DNA of 29,554 bases from Candidatus Methanofilum arcanum (GCA_031285085.1 JAITWW010000115.1:1-29554); one strand, 5' to 3'. Positions 15,991-24,530 are shown, numbered from the stretch's first letter. The notes: generated by a model not told the origin, from the sequence alone. Numbers and translations are program-made.

Positions 15991-17018
15991 TGGACCCTCC
16001 GTGCCTTGGTAAAAATATACACAAATACAATAGAACCAACAAAAGAGGTCACAACACCGATTGGAAGTTCCAATGGTGAGAGCAAAATACGACTTACAAG
16101 ATCAGCAAGCATCAAAAACACAGCACCAAAAAACAATGATGTCACAAGGAGACGTTTATGATTTGGTCCTACTATCATGCGTGTCATATGGGGAATCACA
16201 AGACCAACAAATGCAATAGTCCCTCCAATAGATACACTTACTCCAATAAGTATAGAGACACAGACCATAATAATAATCTTGATCCGTCCTACATTCACCC
16301 CTACATGGCGTGCATTCTGTTCCCCAATCGCAAATGCATTGAGTTCCCTTGCATGGGACAGGAGTATAGCTCCACATATCACAAGTGAAACAGTAAGCAA
16401 CATCGCATCAGTATAATTAGTTCCAGAAAGAGACCCAAGTGTCCAGAACATAATGTGCCTTATCTTTTCCCCGGCGAATGTGATAACAAGCGCAATGATG
16501 CTATTCATAAACATCGTAAAAATCACGCCAATCAAGATGATTGTATTGGTAGAGAGTGAGAAATCTATGTTATATGCCAAGGAAAGTACGAGAATCAGAG
16601 AGATAAATGCAAAAAGTATTGCCATGAACATTGCTCCTCCCCTTGGAAGCCATGGAATCGTGATCCCAAACGTTATTGCAATGCATGCTCCAAGTGCTGC
16701 ACCTGATGACACACCTAGCGTTGAGCCATCAGCAAGTGGATTTCGTAATAATCCTTGCATTGCTGCACCACAGAGCGCCAAGGAAGCTCCAACAAGTGCG
16801 ACACAGATGGCACGTGGAATACGTACAGAAACAATAATTGAGTGAGCAATGCCTTCTGGGATGGGGAGGTTCCAGATCGTGTTCCAGATAACAAGGAGGG
16901 TATCAGCTATTGGTATTGTTACGCTACCAATGCAAACACAAAGTACACATGTGATACCAGTAACAAGAATGAAAAATAGGTAGGCAGGTGCTCCAAAACC
17001 CTCCTTTTTGTGCTTCAC
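15987..17018 (-). CDS. FecCD/BtuC-type ABC importer permease
   Basis: Polytopic permease with about ten hydrophobic segments. It carries family marks VRIPRAICVALVGASLALCG, the coupling region MQGLLRNPLADGSTLGVSSG and the C-terminal TIAFVGLVIPHMTRMIVGPN. The GTG at 17016-17018 is preferred as the start because AGGTGG lies six bases before it; a TTG six codons earlier has no ribosome site. It forms an operon with the ATPase gene. No periplasmic-type binding protein gene is adjacent, so the importer must borrow one from elsewhere or has lost it. The 152-bp upstream gap contains an AT-rich TATA-like stretch near 17129-17140 on the minus strand and nothing else I can name. Confidence 0.9.
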   Translation of the reverse strand: MKHKKEGFGAPAYLFFILVTGITCVLCVCIGSVTIPIADTLLVIWNTIWNLPIPEGIAHSIIVSVRIPRAICVALVGASLALCGAAMQGLLRNPLADGSTLGVSSGAALGACIAITFGITIPWLPRGGAMFMAILFAFISLILVLSLAYNIDFSLSTNTIILIGVIFTMFMNSIIALVITFAGEKIRHIMFWTLGSLSGTNYTDAMLLTVSLVICGAILLSHARELNAFAIGEQNARHVGVNVGRIKIIIMVCVSILIGVSVSIGGTIAFVGLVIPHMTRMIVGPNHKRLLVTSLFFGAVFLMLADLVSRILLSPLELPIGVVTSFVGSIVFVYIFTKARRVQ

Positions 17019-17170
17019 GTATATCCACCTATGCAATGCATCTGAATTACTAGACCTCTCAATGATGCATGTTCATGATTTTTGTATTATGTCTAGAATG
17101 ATTTCTCATAAGAAAGATGATCAGAATCCATATAAAATAAATCTTAATTATTGTTCATGTAGATCAGATA

Positions 17171-17677
17171 TTACACCCACCACGTCCAATCCACAATTCC
17201 ACAGCATGGGAAGGCACGATCTGTAAGTACGTGTTCGATCTGAGAAACAAGCTCTTCAGCAGATGTATAAGAGCCATCGATCTCATAGATCTGATCTTGT
17301 GAATAGAGATCATAGGCTTCAATGAGAACAACATCAAGCACCTCTGCCTCTACATTTTCGCGTACTTTTTCCTCAGCATATCCTCTCGCACGCAGTCTTT
17401 CAGTCAAAATATCTGGATTACATCGAAGTATAATTACCCCCTTTGCACCAGGAATAAAATGAGAAAAGTGACCCTCAACAATACCATCTCTCATGCCAAA
17501 ATGAGCTGCCCAGGCATCGACATCAATACATATATCATCACATGTATTATCTTCTCCAGTTTCGATAATATACTCTTGAATAGTCTCTTTTGCACGAGTA
17601 ATCAAATACCCTTTCTTTTCGAGTAAATCAGCAATGGTGCTTTTGCCAACTCCAGGAGTTCCGGTAAGTAAAAACAT
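17171..17677 (-). CDS. Archaeal adenylate kinase (Fap7/hCINAP-like)
   Basis: A 168-residue P-loop nucleoside monophosphate kinase of the archaeal/eukaryotic Fap7 type. It interconverts AMP, ADP and ATP and may also take part in ribosome small-subunit maturation. Walker A is GTPGVGKS (6-13); a following segment (IVEGHFSHF) and the arginine-rich RCNPDILTERLRARGY are typical of the core and LID regions. The length is near the family norm. The C-terminal end (CCGIVDWTWWV) is unusually rich in Cys and Trp. It starts 20 bp after hisC on the same strand, so it may share that operon. Confidence 0.85.
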   Translation of the reverse strand: MFLLTGTPGVGKSTIADLLEKKGYLITRAKETIQEYIIETGEDNTCDDICIDVDAWAAHFGMRDGIVEGHFSHFIPGAKGVIILRCNPDILTERLRARGYAEEKVRENVEAEVLDVVLIEAYDLYSQDQIYEIDGSYTSAEELVSQIEHVLTDRAFPCCGIVDWTWWV

Positions 17678-17696
17678 AGTTTGGTGTAAACCTTCT

Positions 17697-18791
17697 TTAT
17701 CTTTTTATATCCTCTGCATATGCATGCAAGACCTCAAGCAACCGTTCGCACTCCATATCTCGTCCGATACTTACTCTGATATAGTGCGGCTCAAGTCCTG
17801 AGAATGAATCACAGGAACGAACAAGTATTCCTCGTTCAGCAAAGAATTGTGCCGCTTCTTCTCCGGTCTTTGGAGAGATATCAATAAGACAAAAGTTTGA
17901 GCTGGATGGCACGATTGACAATGGAGATTCCTGCATGATGTAATCACGCCATCTCATAATATGAGTACGAACCTCTTGTGCATATTTCTGATCAAGAAGA
18001 GCGGCAATGGCAGCACGGGCAGAGAGCACAGGTACTGCAAACGGTGTCGCTGCTTTTTCATAGAAAGGAAGAAACCAGTCTGGAACTGCTGCATACCCAA
18101 TTCGAAGTCCAGCAAGCCCATACAGCTTCGACATGGTACGTCCAATGACAAGATTATCATACTTTTTCATCAAATCAAAAGGAGTGAGAAGAACCTCTGA
18201 AAACTCTCCATAGGCATTATCCAAAAACAAAAGTCCATCAATTGACTCCGCAATCTTTTCAATGGTCTCTTGTGAGATCGTTGTCCCAGTTGGATTATTT
18301 GGGGTGCACAGAAAGGTGAGCTTCGCACCTTGTGATGCTTGAATAACAGCCTCTGGATCTACAGAAAAATCATCACGTAATGAAACAGAACAGACAGAGC
18401 CATGATATGCTTCTGTTGCGATTTTGTAAAATGAAAAGGTTGGTTCAATGATGACAACCTTGTCTCCAGGTTCAATTATTACCCGGATTACGGTCTCAAT
18501 AACACCATCCATACCAGCTCCAATTACAAAAGAGTAGGAGCCATAAAGGGATCGGAGGGCATTTTGAAACTGCTTTACCTCCTGATCCGGGTATCGATGG
18601 ACATCTGATAGTGAGTGCTTTAAAGCATCAAATACTGCTGGAGAAGGGCCAAACGGATTTTCATTGCTGGCAAGTCTTGCAACTGGTTTTCCAAAGCTTT
18701 TCTCAAGCTCTTCAGGAGATTGAGCAAATGCATATCCTCCACTCCCTCTATTTGGAGCATAAAGAGCGCGAAGTAGGGTATCACGTTTCAT
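17697..18791 (-). CDS. hisC: Histidinol-phosphate aminotransferase
   Basis: PLP-dependent class I/II aminotransferase of histidine synthesis, moving an amino group between histidinol phosphate and glutamate. Visible motifs: ASNENPFGPSP near residue 41, TPNNPTG with the cofactor-contacting asparagine, DNAYGEF (D191, Y194), the PLP lysine in TMSKLYGLAGLRIGY (K222), and the arginine in RVSIGRD near the end. The ATG at 18789-18791 overlaps the stop of argD copy 1 (ATGA). The longer frame upstream lies within argD. Length of 364 aa is normal. A degraded copy of its first part lies at 20119-20231. Confidence 0.9.
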   Translation of the reverse strand: MKRDTLLRALYAPNRGSGGYAFAQSPEELEKSFGKPVARLASNENPFGPSPAVFDALKHSLSDVHRYPDQEVKQFQNALRSLYGSYSFVIGAGMDGVIETVIRVIIEPGDKVVIIEPTFSFYKIATEAYHGSVCSVSLRDDFSVDPEAVIQASQGAKLTFLCTPNNPTGTTISQETIEKIAESIDGLLFLDNAYGEFSEVLLTPFDLMKKYDNLVIGRTMSKLYGLAGLRIGYAAVPDWFLPFYEKAATPFAVPVLSARAAIAALLDQKYAQEVRTHIMRWRDYIMQESPLSIVPSSSNFCLIDISPKTGEEAAQFFAERGILVRSCDSFSGLEPHYIRVSIGRDMECERLLEVLHAYAEDIKR

Positions 18792-19960
18792 GATAGGGAG
18801 GAAAAAGCTGCCTGTATGACTTGACACCCTTCTCGTATCTCTTCATCAGATATCGTAAGTGGGGGAAGCAGGCGTAGATTTCCATGTGCTGCACAGTTTA
18901 CGAGCACACCATGAGTAGTGCAATAGGAGGCAATATCTGCACAATGCTCACCAACACTGATGCCTATCATCAATCCATATACGCGGGGGTTATGTTCTTG
19001 CAAGAGTTCTGAGAAAAGGGCCGCTTTTCTTGGAATGGCAGTAATAACATCTTGTAAGACATCTATGGTTGCACAGCCAGCGGCACAGGCAACTGGTCCT
19101 CCCGCAAAGGTACTGCCATGCTCACCTCTTTCAAACTGAAGACCCTCTCTTGCAAGAATGGCACCAATGGGAAATCCACTGCCAAGGCCTTTTGCAAGTG
19201 TTATGATATCTGGGAGAATTCCAGCATGCTGATAGGCAAACCAAGCTCCCGTGCGGCCCATCCCAGTCTGTACCTCATCTACAATGAGAAGCACTCCTGC
19301 CTCATCACATATGTCTCGAACATCTGAAAGATATGAGGCTGGTGGAATGATAACACCTGCTTGCCCTTGTACTGGTTCAAGAATTACCGCTGCAGTATCT
19401 GATGCAATGGCCTCTTTGATTGCGTGGGCATCTCCATATGGAACAAAGGTACATGATGGTTGTAACGGTCCAAATGGCTCACGAATCTTGGGCTCATGGG
19501 TACAGGCAAGTGCTGCACTACCCCTTCCATGAAATCCATTTTCGCAGGCGATAAACGCATGTTTCTTCGTTCGAACCCTAGCAAGCTTGATAGCTGCTTC
19601 CGTTGCTTCTGTGCCAGAGTTTGTGAAAAACACCTTCGCCATGCCACTGATATTGACAAGTTTTTCGGCAAATATCGCTCGATGTGGGATATAATACAGA
19701 TTAGAGCAGTGCATCAGCGTCTCGGTCTGCATTTGAATTGCCTGGACAATGGTTGGGTGACAGTGCCCGGTGTTACAAACGGCAATTCCTGCAACAAGGT
19801 CGAGATATTTATTTCCTTCACAGTCCCATACATAAGATCCCTCACCTCTTGTCAGGAGTAGCTCACGACCAAAGGTTGGCATGATATATGTGGAGTCACA
19901 TTTTTTTACTTCTTGTATGTTCATTTCTCGTGTATTCATTATGCTCACTGTGCTATTCAT
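18788..19960 (-). CDS. argD: Acetylornithine aminotransferase, copy 1
   Basis: PLP aminotransferase of arginine synthesis (N-acetylglutamate semialdehyde to N-acetylornithine), 390 aa. Motifs: NSGTEATEAAIKLAR (from 114), GFHGRGSAALA (from 142), DEVQTGMGRTG (D228, E229) and the PLP lysine in TLAKGLGSGFPIGA (K257). By hand count it is about 91% identical to copy 2. It differs at places usually conserved: the family loop EPVQGE reads EPVQGQ here (Q200), and FHGRT reads FHGRG. No Shine-Dalgarno is seen; an AT-rich TATA-like stretch lies near 20005-20016, so it may have its own promoter after the duplication. The stop overlaps hisC. Other acyl-ornithine or lysine-pathway substrates are possible. 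Confidence 0.88.
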   Translation of the reverse strand: MNSTVSIMNTREMNIQEVKKCDSTYIMPTFGRELLLTRGEGSYVWDCEGNKYLDLVAGIAVCNTGHCHPTIVQAIQMQTETLMHCSNLYYIPHRAIFAEKLVNISGMAKVFFTNSGTEATEAAIKLARVRTKKHAFIACENGFHGRGSAALACTHEPKIREPFGPLQPSCTFVPYGDAHAIKEAIASDTAAVILEPVQGQAGVIIPPASYLSDVRDICDEAGVLLIVDEVQTGMGRTGAWFAYQHAGILPDIITLAKGLGSGFPIGAILAREGLQFERGEHGSTFAGGPVACAAGCATIDVLQDVITAIPRKAALFSELLQEHNPRVYGLMIGISVGEHCADIASYCTTHGVLVNCAAHGNLRLLPPLTISDEEIREGCQVIQAAFSSLS

Positions 19961-20050
19961 TTTATTACTTGATATGAAATTAAGATTGTCTCATCTATCT
20001 AATATTATTTTATATTGTAATTTTAATATATTTTGATTCGTAATATGTAA

Positions 20051-20118
20051 CAGTTGCAAGAGGTTTAGAACTCAGATCCTAGCAGAGGTGAAGTGATACA
20101 TTTTTTCATTTCAGCGAG
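20051..20118 (-). pseudogene. guaA 3'-end scar (duplication breakpoint)
   Basis: This stretch matches the last ~95 bases of guaA (about 21485-21576) with substitutions and one internal loss of roughly 25 bp. Shared blocks include GTTGCAAGAGGTTT against GTTGCAGGAGGTTT, and ATTTCAGCGAG exactly. No coding potential remains. It abuts the hisC scar with no spacer, so the junction is where the tandem copy was joined. Confidence 0.75.
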
Positions 20119-20231
20119 GCTAACAACTGGCTTTTCAAAGTTTTTTTCGAGCTCCTTAGGTGAGTGAGCAGATGCACTCTCCACTTCCTTTATCTGGAGC
20201 ATAAAGAAAGCAAAGAAACATATCACGCTTC
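20119..20231 (-). pseudogene. hisC 5'-end scar
   Basis: Degraded copy of the first part of hisC. From the ATG-equivalent at 20231 the bases ATGAAGCGTGATA parallel ATGAAACGTGATA of hisC, then CTTTATGCTCCA is shared exactly. Further on it has a small deletion and in-frame stops. The similarity ends where the guaA scar begins. The start of this scar overlaps the argD copy 2 stop, mirroring the intact argD/hisC overlap. Confidence 0.8.
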
Positions 20232-21401
20232 ATCATAGGAAGAAAAGGCTGCCTGTATGACCTCACACCCTTCTCGTATCTCTTCATCAGATATCGTAAG
20301 TGGGGGAAGCAAGCGCAGATTTCCATGTGCTGCACAGTTTACGAGCACGCCATGTGTGGCGCAATAGGAGGCAATATCTGCACAATGTTCACCAACACTG
20401 ATGCCTACCATCAACCCATATACACGGGGGTTATATTCTTGCAAAAGCTCTGAAAAGAGGGCCGCTTTTCTTGGAATGTCAAAAATAACATCTTGTAAGA
20501 GATCTATGGTTGCACATCCAACGGCACAGGCAACTGGTCCTCCTGCAAAGGTACTGCCATGTTCGCCTCTTTCAAATTGAAGACCTTCTCTTGCAAGAAT
20601 GGCACCGATGGGAAATCCACTGCCAAGGCCTTTTGCAAGTGTTATAATATCTGGGAGAATTCCAGCGTGCTGATAGGCAAACCAAGCTCCCGTGCGGCCC
20701 ATTCCAGTCTGTACCTCATCTACAATGAGAAGCACTCCTGCTTCATCACAGATGTCTCGAACATCTGAAAGGTATGAGGCTGGTGGAATGATAACACCTG
20801 CTTCTCCTTGTACTGATTCAAGAAGTACTGCTGCGGTATCTGATGTAATGGCTGCTTTGATTGCGTGGGCATCTCCATATGGAACAAAAGTACATGATGG
20901 TTGTAGCGGGCCAAATGGCTCACGAATCTCAGGTTTATGCGTGCAGGCAAGTGCTGCAGTACTTCTTCCATGAAATCCATTTTCACAGGCGATAAATGCA
21001 TGTTTTTTCGTTCGAACCTTGGCAAGCTTGATAGCTGCTTCCATTGCTTCCGTTCCAGAGTTTGTGAAAAACACTTTCGCCATGCCACTGATATTGGCAA
21101 GTTTTTCGGCAAGTGTCGCTTGATGTGGAATATAATACAGATTAGAACAGTGCATCAATGCCTTTGCCTGCATTTGAATCGCCTGGACAATGGCTGGGTG
21201 ACAGTGTCCAGTGTTACAAACAGCAATTCCTGCAACAAGGTCGAGGTATTTGTTTCCTTCACTGTCCCATACATAAGATCCCTCACCTTTTGTCAGGAGT
21301 AGCTCACGACCAAAAGTTGGCATGACATAGGTGGAATCACATTTTTTTACTTCTTGTATGTTCATCTCTTGTGCATTCATTATGTTCACTGTGTCATTCA
21401 T
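20223..21401 (-). CDS. argD: Acetylornithine aminotransferase, copy 2
   Basis: Second intact acetylornithine aminotransferase, 392 aa, with the same motifs: NSGTEAMEAAIKLAK, GFHGRSTAALA, DEVQTGMGRTG and the PLP lysine in TLAKGLGSG (K257). Here residue 196 in the usual EPVQGE loop is serine (ESVQGE), whereas copy 1 keeps the proline but loses the last glutamate. Its C-terminus is a few residues longer (YDEA) because the stop/hisC overlap has changed. It lies 73 bp after guaA, in the original guaA-argD context. Both copies may be active, or one may be drifting. Confidence 0.88.
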   Translation of the reverse strand: MNDTVNIMNAQEMNIQEVKKCDSTYVMPTFGRELLLTKGEGSYVWDSEGNKYLDLVAGIAVCNTGHCHPAIVQAIQMQAKALMHCSNLYYIPHQATLAEKLANISGMAKVFFTNSGTEAMEAAIKLAKVRTKKHAFIACENGFHGRSTAALACTHKPEIREPFGPLQPSCTFVPYGDAHAIKAAITSDTAAVLLESVQGEAGVIIPPASYLSDVRDICDEAGVLLIVDEVQTGMGRTGAWFAYQHAGILPDIITLAKGLGSGFPIGAILAREGLQFERGEHGSTFAGGPVACAVGCATIDLLQDVIFDIPRKAALFSELLQEYNPRVYGLMVGISVGEHCADIASYCATHGVLVNCAAHGNLRLLPPLTISDEEIREGCEVIQAAFSSYDEA

Positions 21402-21474
21402 TTTATCACATCACAGTAATTGAAATTAATTCCCATAAAAATAATTATAGTTTGTTATTTTATTTTTCCACTTA

Positions 21475-22410
21475 CTACTCATATTCAATTGTTGCAGGAG
21501 GTTTGGGGCTTAGGTCATAGCAGACGCGTGAAACCTGAGGAATAGTTGAAGTGATGCGTTTTTCGATTTCAGCGAGATCCTCATAGGAGATTTGTACTGG
21601 ATCTGCAGTCATTCCATCTCGAGAGTAAACAGCACGCACGGCAACAACCCATCCAAAGATCCGATTATCTCCTTTTACTCCCGTCCCTCGACCGATAAGG
21701 GCAGCAAGGCACTGCCAAGGTTGATACTTTGGGATCAGTACCTCCTCCACAATTGCATTCGCCTCACGAACGACCTCGATTGCTTCTCGCGTGACAGGGC
21801 CAACGACTCGCACGGAAAGACCTGGACCTGGAAATGGCATTCTGTTGACGATCTCGTCAGGAAGGGAGAGAGCTGCTGCAATCTCTCGAACTTCATCTTT
21901 GTATAATTCACGAAGGGGTTCAATGATCTTTGAAAAAGCAATGGCAGATGGCATACCACCGACATTATGATGGCTTTTAATGCCCCCCTCACTTTCGATG
22001 CAGTCTGGGTAGATGGTTCCTTGAAGGAGGCAAGTTGCCTGTGTCTTTTTTGCTTCTCGCTCAAAAATTCGAATAAATCGCTCACCAACGATCTTTCGTT
22101 TTGCTTCTGGATCTGCCTCTCCTTCAAGTGCATCCAAAAACTCGTCACTCGCATCAATGACAAGAAGGCCTCCAGATCCATCGCTCTTCCCTGAGCCAAA
22201 AAGTTCTGTAATGCGCTTTGTCTCTTCCTTTCGCATGAGACCAGTATTGACATAGATACAGATCAGATTTTCGCCAATTGCCTGCTTTGCAAGTGCTGCA
22301 CAGACGGAGCTATCAACACCGCCAGATAGAGCAATAACTACTTTTTCGTCTCCAACTTCTTCTTTGATCTGTGCAATTGCTTTCTCAATAAATGTATCAA
22401 CCTTTACCAT
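21475..22410 (-). CDS. guaA: GMP synthase, ATP-pyrophosphatase subunit
   Basis: Subunit B of the two-chain archaeal GMP synthase: activates XMP with ATP and aminates it to GMP, using ammonia from a separate glutaminase subunit. The PP-loop SGGVDSS is at 29-35. Further family marks are LLQGTIYPDCIES, SHHNVGG, MPFPGPGLSVRV and the end KPPATIEYE. Length of 311 aa is normal for the split form, and no glutaminase domain is fused. It sits 106 bp after pyrG on the same strand. The gap holds nothing clear beyond AT-rich sequence. Confidence 0.95.
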   Translation of the reverse strand: MVKVDTFIEKAIAQIKEEVGDEKVVIALSGGVDSSVCAALAKQAIGENLICIYVNTGLMRKEETKRITELFGSGKSDGSGGLLVIDASDEFLDALEGEADPEAKRKIVGERFIRIFEREAKKTQATCLLQGTIYPDCIESEGGIKSHHNVGGMPSAIAFSKIIEPLRELYKDEVREIAAALSLPDEIVNRMPFPGPGLSVRVVGPVTREAIEVVREANAIVEEVLIPKYQPWQCLAALIGRGTGVKGDNRIFGWVVAVRAVYSRDGMTADPVQISYEDLAEIEKRITSTIPQVSRVCYDLSPKPPATIEYE

Positions 22411-22516
22411 AACATATCATCTTTTTAAGGTGGTGCCTTCGCTCTTATTCTACTACTACCATTTGACTCGTTATTACTTGACTATTCCTGCCCAAGATAT
22501 CAGTTCCTGTGCAGTA

Positions 22517-24124
22517 CTACTCTTTTTTCCCGCTGGAAGCGTTTTTGTTTGTTCCTCTCTCTGCCAGGCACGCCGTGACAAACCCAATGAAGGGTGGGGA
22601 GGGGCGCATTGGATTGGAACGAAATTCTGGATGGAATTGAGATGCAAAGAAGAAAGGATGAGTGGGCATCTCTAATATCTCCATTCTATTTTTATTTTTC
22701 CCAGAGAATTTTAATCCACTTTTTTCAAGTTCCACAATAAATGCAGGCTCAACCTCATATCTGTGGCGGTGACGTTCTAAGATAGTTTCGGTGCCATAGA
22801 GGGAGTAAGCGATGGTACCTTTCTGTATGAATACCGGATAATCTCCAAGGCGCATGGTACCTCCAAGATGATCAAGATCTTCTTGTTCAGGAAGAAGTGT
22901 GATGACAGTAATTGGGGCATCAAACTCACTGCTTCCTGCCATGTGATATCCAAGTACATTTCGTGCGTACTCAGATACTGCAAGTTGAAAGCCAAGACAA
23001 AGGCCAAGGAATGGCTTGTTATTTTCTCGTGCATATTGAATTGCATCTATTTTTCCTTCAATTCCACGGATTCCAAATCCACCAGGGACCAAGATGCCAT
23101 CACAAGTACTGAGTTCTGCATCAGTGAAGCACTCTGCATCCAACCACTGAATCTGTACTTCTGTCTCAAGGGAGCGGCCTGCATGGCGAAGAGCTTCTTT
23201 TATGGAGAGGTAGACATCTTCCACGCCATATTTTGTCACAATTCCAACAGTGACTTCGTGTACATATTCACGTGACACGGCTTCATTCCAGGTCTGATCA
23301 ACAACCGGGTGTTCTAGTTCCAGATGACGCACCAGGACATCGGCAAAGCCTTCATTTTCTAGCATAAGGGGAACTTGATAGATATCAGGGACGGTTTTTG
23401 CACTAAAAACACAGTCTTCTGATATATCACAGAGTGCTGAGAGTTTCTTTTTGGTATGCGCAGATATCATATGATCAGATCGACCAATGATGACATCAGG
23501 GAAGAGCCCAAGTTCTCGAAGTGCTTTTATTGAGTGCTGGGTTGGCTTTGTTTTAAGTTCCCCCATGGAGTCAGAAGGCATGAGGGTGACATGCACCAAA
23601 AGCCTATCTGATGCAGGAATACTACCCCGCATCTGGCGAACCGCCTCCAAGAATGGCATACTTTCAATATCTCCAACAGTTCCACCGACCTCAACAAGAC
23701 AGACATCAGCAGGGGCACCAGAGAAGATCTTTTCTGTTGCAGCGCCGTGAATGAAGTCGATGATCTGATCTGTGATATGTGGGATGATCTGTACCGTTTC
23801 TCCCAAATACTCCCCTTTACGTTCTTTTTCAATAACGGTTCGATAAACTTTGCCGGTGGTGATATTATGCATAGAACTCAGTTCAATCCCAAGGAATCGT
23901 TCATAATTTCCAAGGTCAAGATCTACCTCACCACCATCATAGAGAACAAACACTTCCCCATGTTGTGCTGGGTTCATGGTTCCGGCATCGATGTTAAGAT
24001 ATGGATCTATCTTGACTGCAGTTACATTATATCCGCGATTTTTGAGAATTCTTCCAATTGATGCAGCGGTGATTCCTTTTCCAAGGCCACTCATCACACC
24101 GCCGGTGACAAAAATATATTTCAC
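22517..24124 (-). CDS. pyrG: CTP synthase
   Basis: Converts UTP to CTP with ATP and glutamine. N-terminal synthetase domain with the P-loop-like GGVMSGLGKG (8-17), and VEVGGTVGDIES near 145. The C-terminal glutaminase domain has the nucleophile in FLGLCLGFQ (C376) and the His-Glu pair in SQFHPEF (H498, E500). Length (535 aa) is normal. The start is a GTG at 24122-24124 with AGGAGAG upstream at good spacing. It is the first gene of the pyrG-guaA-argD series and lies next to the foreign remnant region. Confidence 0.96.
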   Translation of the reverse strand: MKYIFVTGGVMSGLGKGITAASIGRILKNRGYNVTAVKIDPYLNIDAGTMNPAQHGEVFVLYDGGEVDLDLGNYERFLGIELSSMHNITTGKVYRTVIEKERKGEYLGETVQIIPHITDQIIDFIHGAATEKIFSGAPADVCLVEVGGTVGDIESMPFLEAVRQMRGSIPASDRLLVHVTLMPSDSMGELKTKPTQHSIKALRELGLFPDVIIGRSDHMISAHTKKKLSALCDISEDCVFSAKTVPDIYQVPLMLENEGFADVLVRHLELEHPVVDQTWNEAVSREYVHEVTVGIVTKYGVEDVYLSIKEALRHAGRSLETEVQIQWLDAECFTDAELSTCDGILVPGGFGIRGIEGKIDAIQYARENNKPFLGLCLGFQLAVSEYARNVLGYHMAGSSEFDAPITVITLLPEQEDLDHLGGTMRLGDYPVFIQKGTIAYSLYGTETILERHRHRYEVEPAFIVELEKSGLKFSGKNKNRMEILEMPTHPFFFASQFHPEFRSNPMRPSPPFIGFVTACLAERGTNKNASSGKKE

Positions 24125-24149
24125 TGATTCTCTCCTAAACCCATTTCAA

Positions 24150-24163
24150 TCTTATATATTTTG
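24150..24163 (-). promoter_or_regulatory. Candidate TATA box of pyrG
   Basis: On the minus strand AAAATATATAAG lies about 32 bases before the GTG start. It is the best TATA-like site in the gap. The predicted start would leave a very short leader around the AGGAGA ribosome site, so the exact start is uncertain. Confidence 0.35.
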
Positions 24164-24252
24164 TTTGAGTGCAGACAGTTTATTCTGTGCTATTCAACAT
24201 CAGTACTACTCCATAGTACTATAGGAGTTACGCTAAGGACGTGCGAAACAGA

Positions 24253-24456
24253 GGCATTATTGGACTTCATTTTGAGTTGCAAACTCGTCCACCCCATATT
24301 CGCCTTATGTGATTTCTGTTCATCAGGCCGAGGTTTTGTCGCCGGTTTCTTTCAGATTTCGCCTCACGACGGACGCCCATGCCTTTGGCCAACAGTTCCT
24401 ACTGCCAAGCCTGTAATGGACTTGCACCACCAAGTTATCGCCCATGCCCGGCACAC
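24253..24456 (-). mobile_element. Group II intron, 5' fragment (domain I)
   Basis: Read on the minus strand, the segment begins GTGTGCCGGGCATGGG, which fits the group II intron 5' consensus GTGYG. It continues with stretches typical of the bacterial class common in gut Clostridia: ACTTGGTGGTGCAAGTCCA, GGCTTGGCAGTAGGAACTGT, GGCGTCCGTCGTGAGGCG, CTGATGAACAGAAATCACAT and GAAGTCCAATAATGCC. Only the first ~200 bases of domain I remain. No reverse transcriptase or domain V follows before the pyrG promoter, so it cannot splice or move. The intron interrupts a restriction-enzyme res gene after about 24 codons. Confidence 0.8.
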
Positions 24457-24530
24457 AACACATTACAGACCGCGTTCGCTGCGGCTGCCGTGTCCGTCTG
24501 AAAAAGCTGATATCTGAATTTCAGTTTCAT
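24457..24530 (-). pseudogene. Type III restriction subunit (res) start, cut by group II intron
   Basis: From the ATG at 24528-24530 the frame reads MKLKFRYQLFQ, then an Ala-rich stretch and AVCNV, the usual N-terminus of type III Res helicase-nucleases (MKxxFxxQxFQxxAAxxVCDV). After 24 codons it meets the group II intron fragment and never resumes. The ATG overlaps a TGA that ends the frame of an extended rhuM reading (GAATGA), so res was once translationally coupled to rhuM. Confidence 0.7.

Larger units (their letters stand above)
18671..20118 (-). repeat. Tandem duplication, left copy (hisC start, argD copy 1, guaA end)
   Basis: Left unit of two direct repeats. It runs from within the start of hisC through argD copy 1 to a degraded guaA 3' end. 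The unit is about 1448 bp and matches 20119-21576 in the same order and direction. The argD part is most alike; the upstream AT-rich gaps have diverged. Confidence 0.82.
20119..21576 (-). repeat. Tandem duplication, right copy (hisC scar, argD copy 2, guaA end)
   Basis: Right unit of the direct repeat, about 1458 bp. It begins with the hisC scar, contains argD copy 2 and ends inside the functional guaA 3' end. The near-equal length of the two units and the same gene order support one duplication event with later drift. Confidence 0.82.

Noticed and set aside
18671..21576. The argD repeat as an insertion sequence or transposon
   Set aside because: The repeats contain only housekeeping gene parts, with no transposase or terminal inverted repeats. 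A simple tandem duplication explains them.
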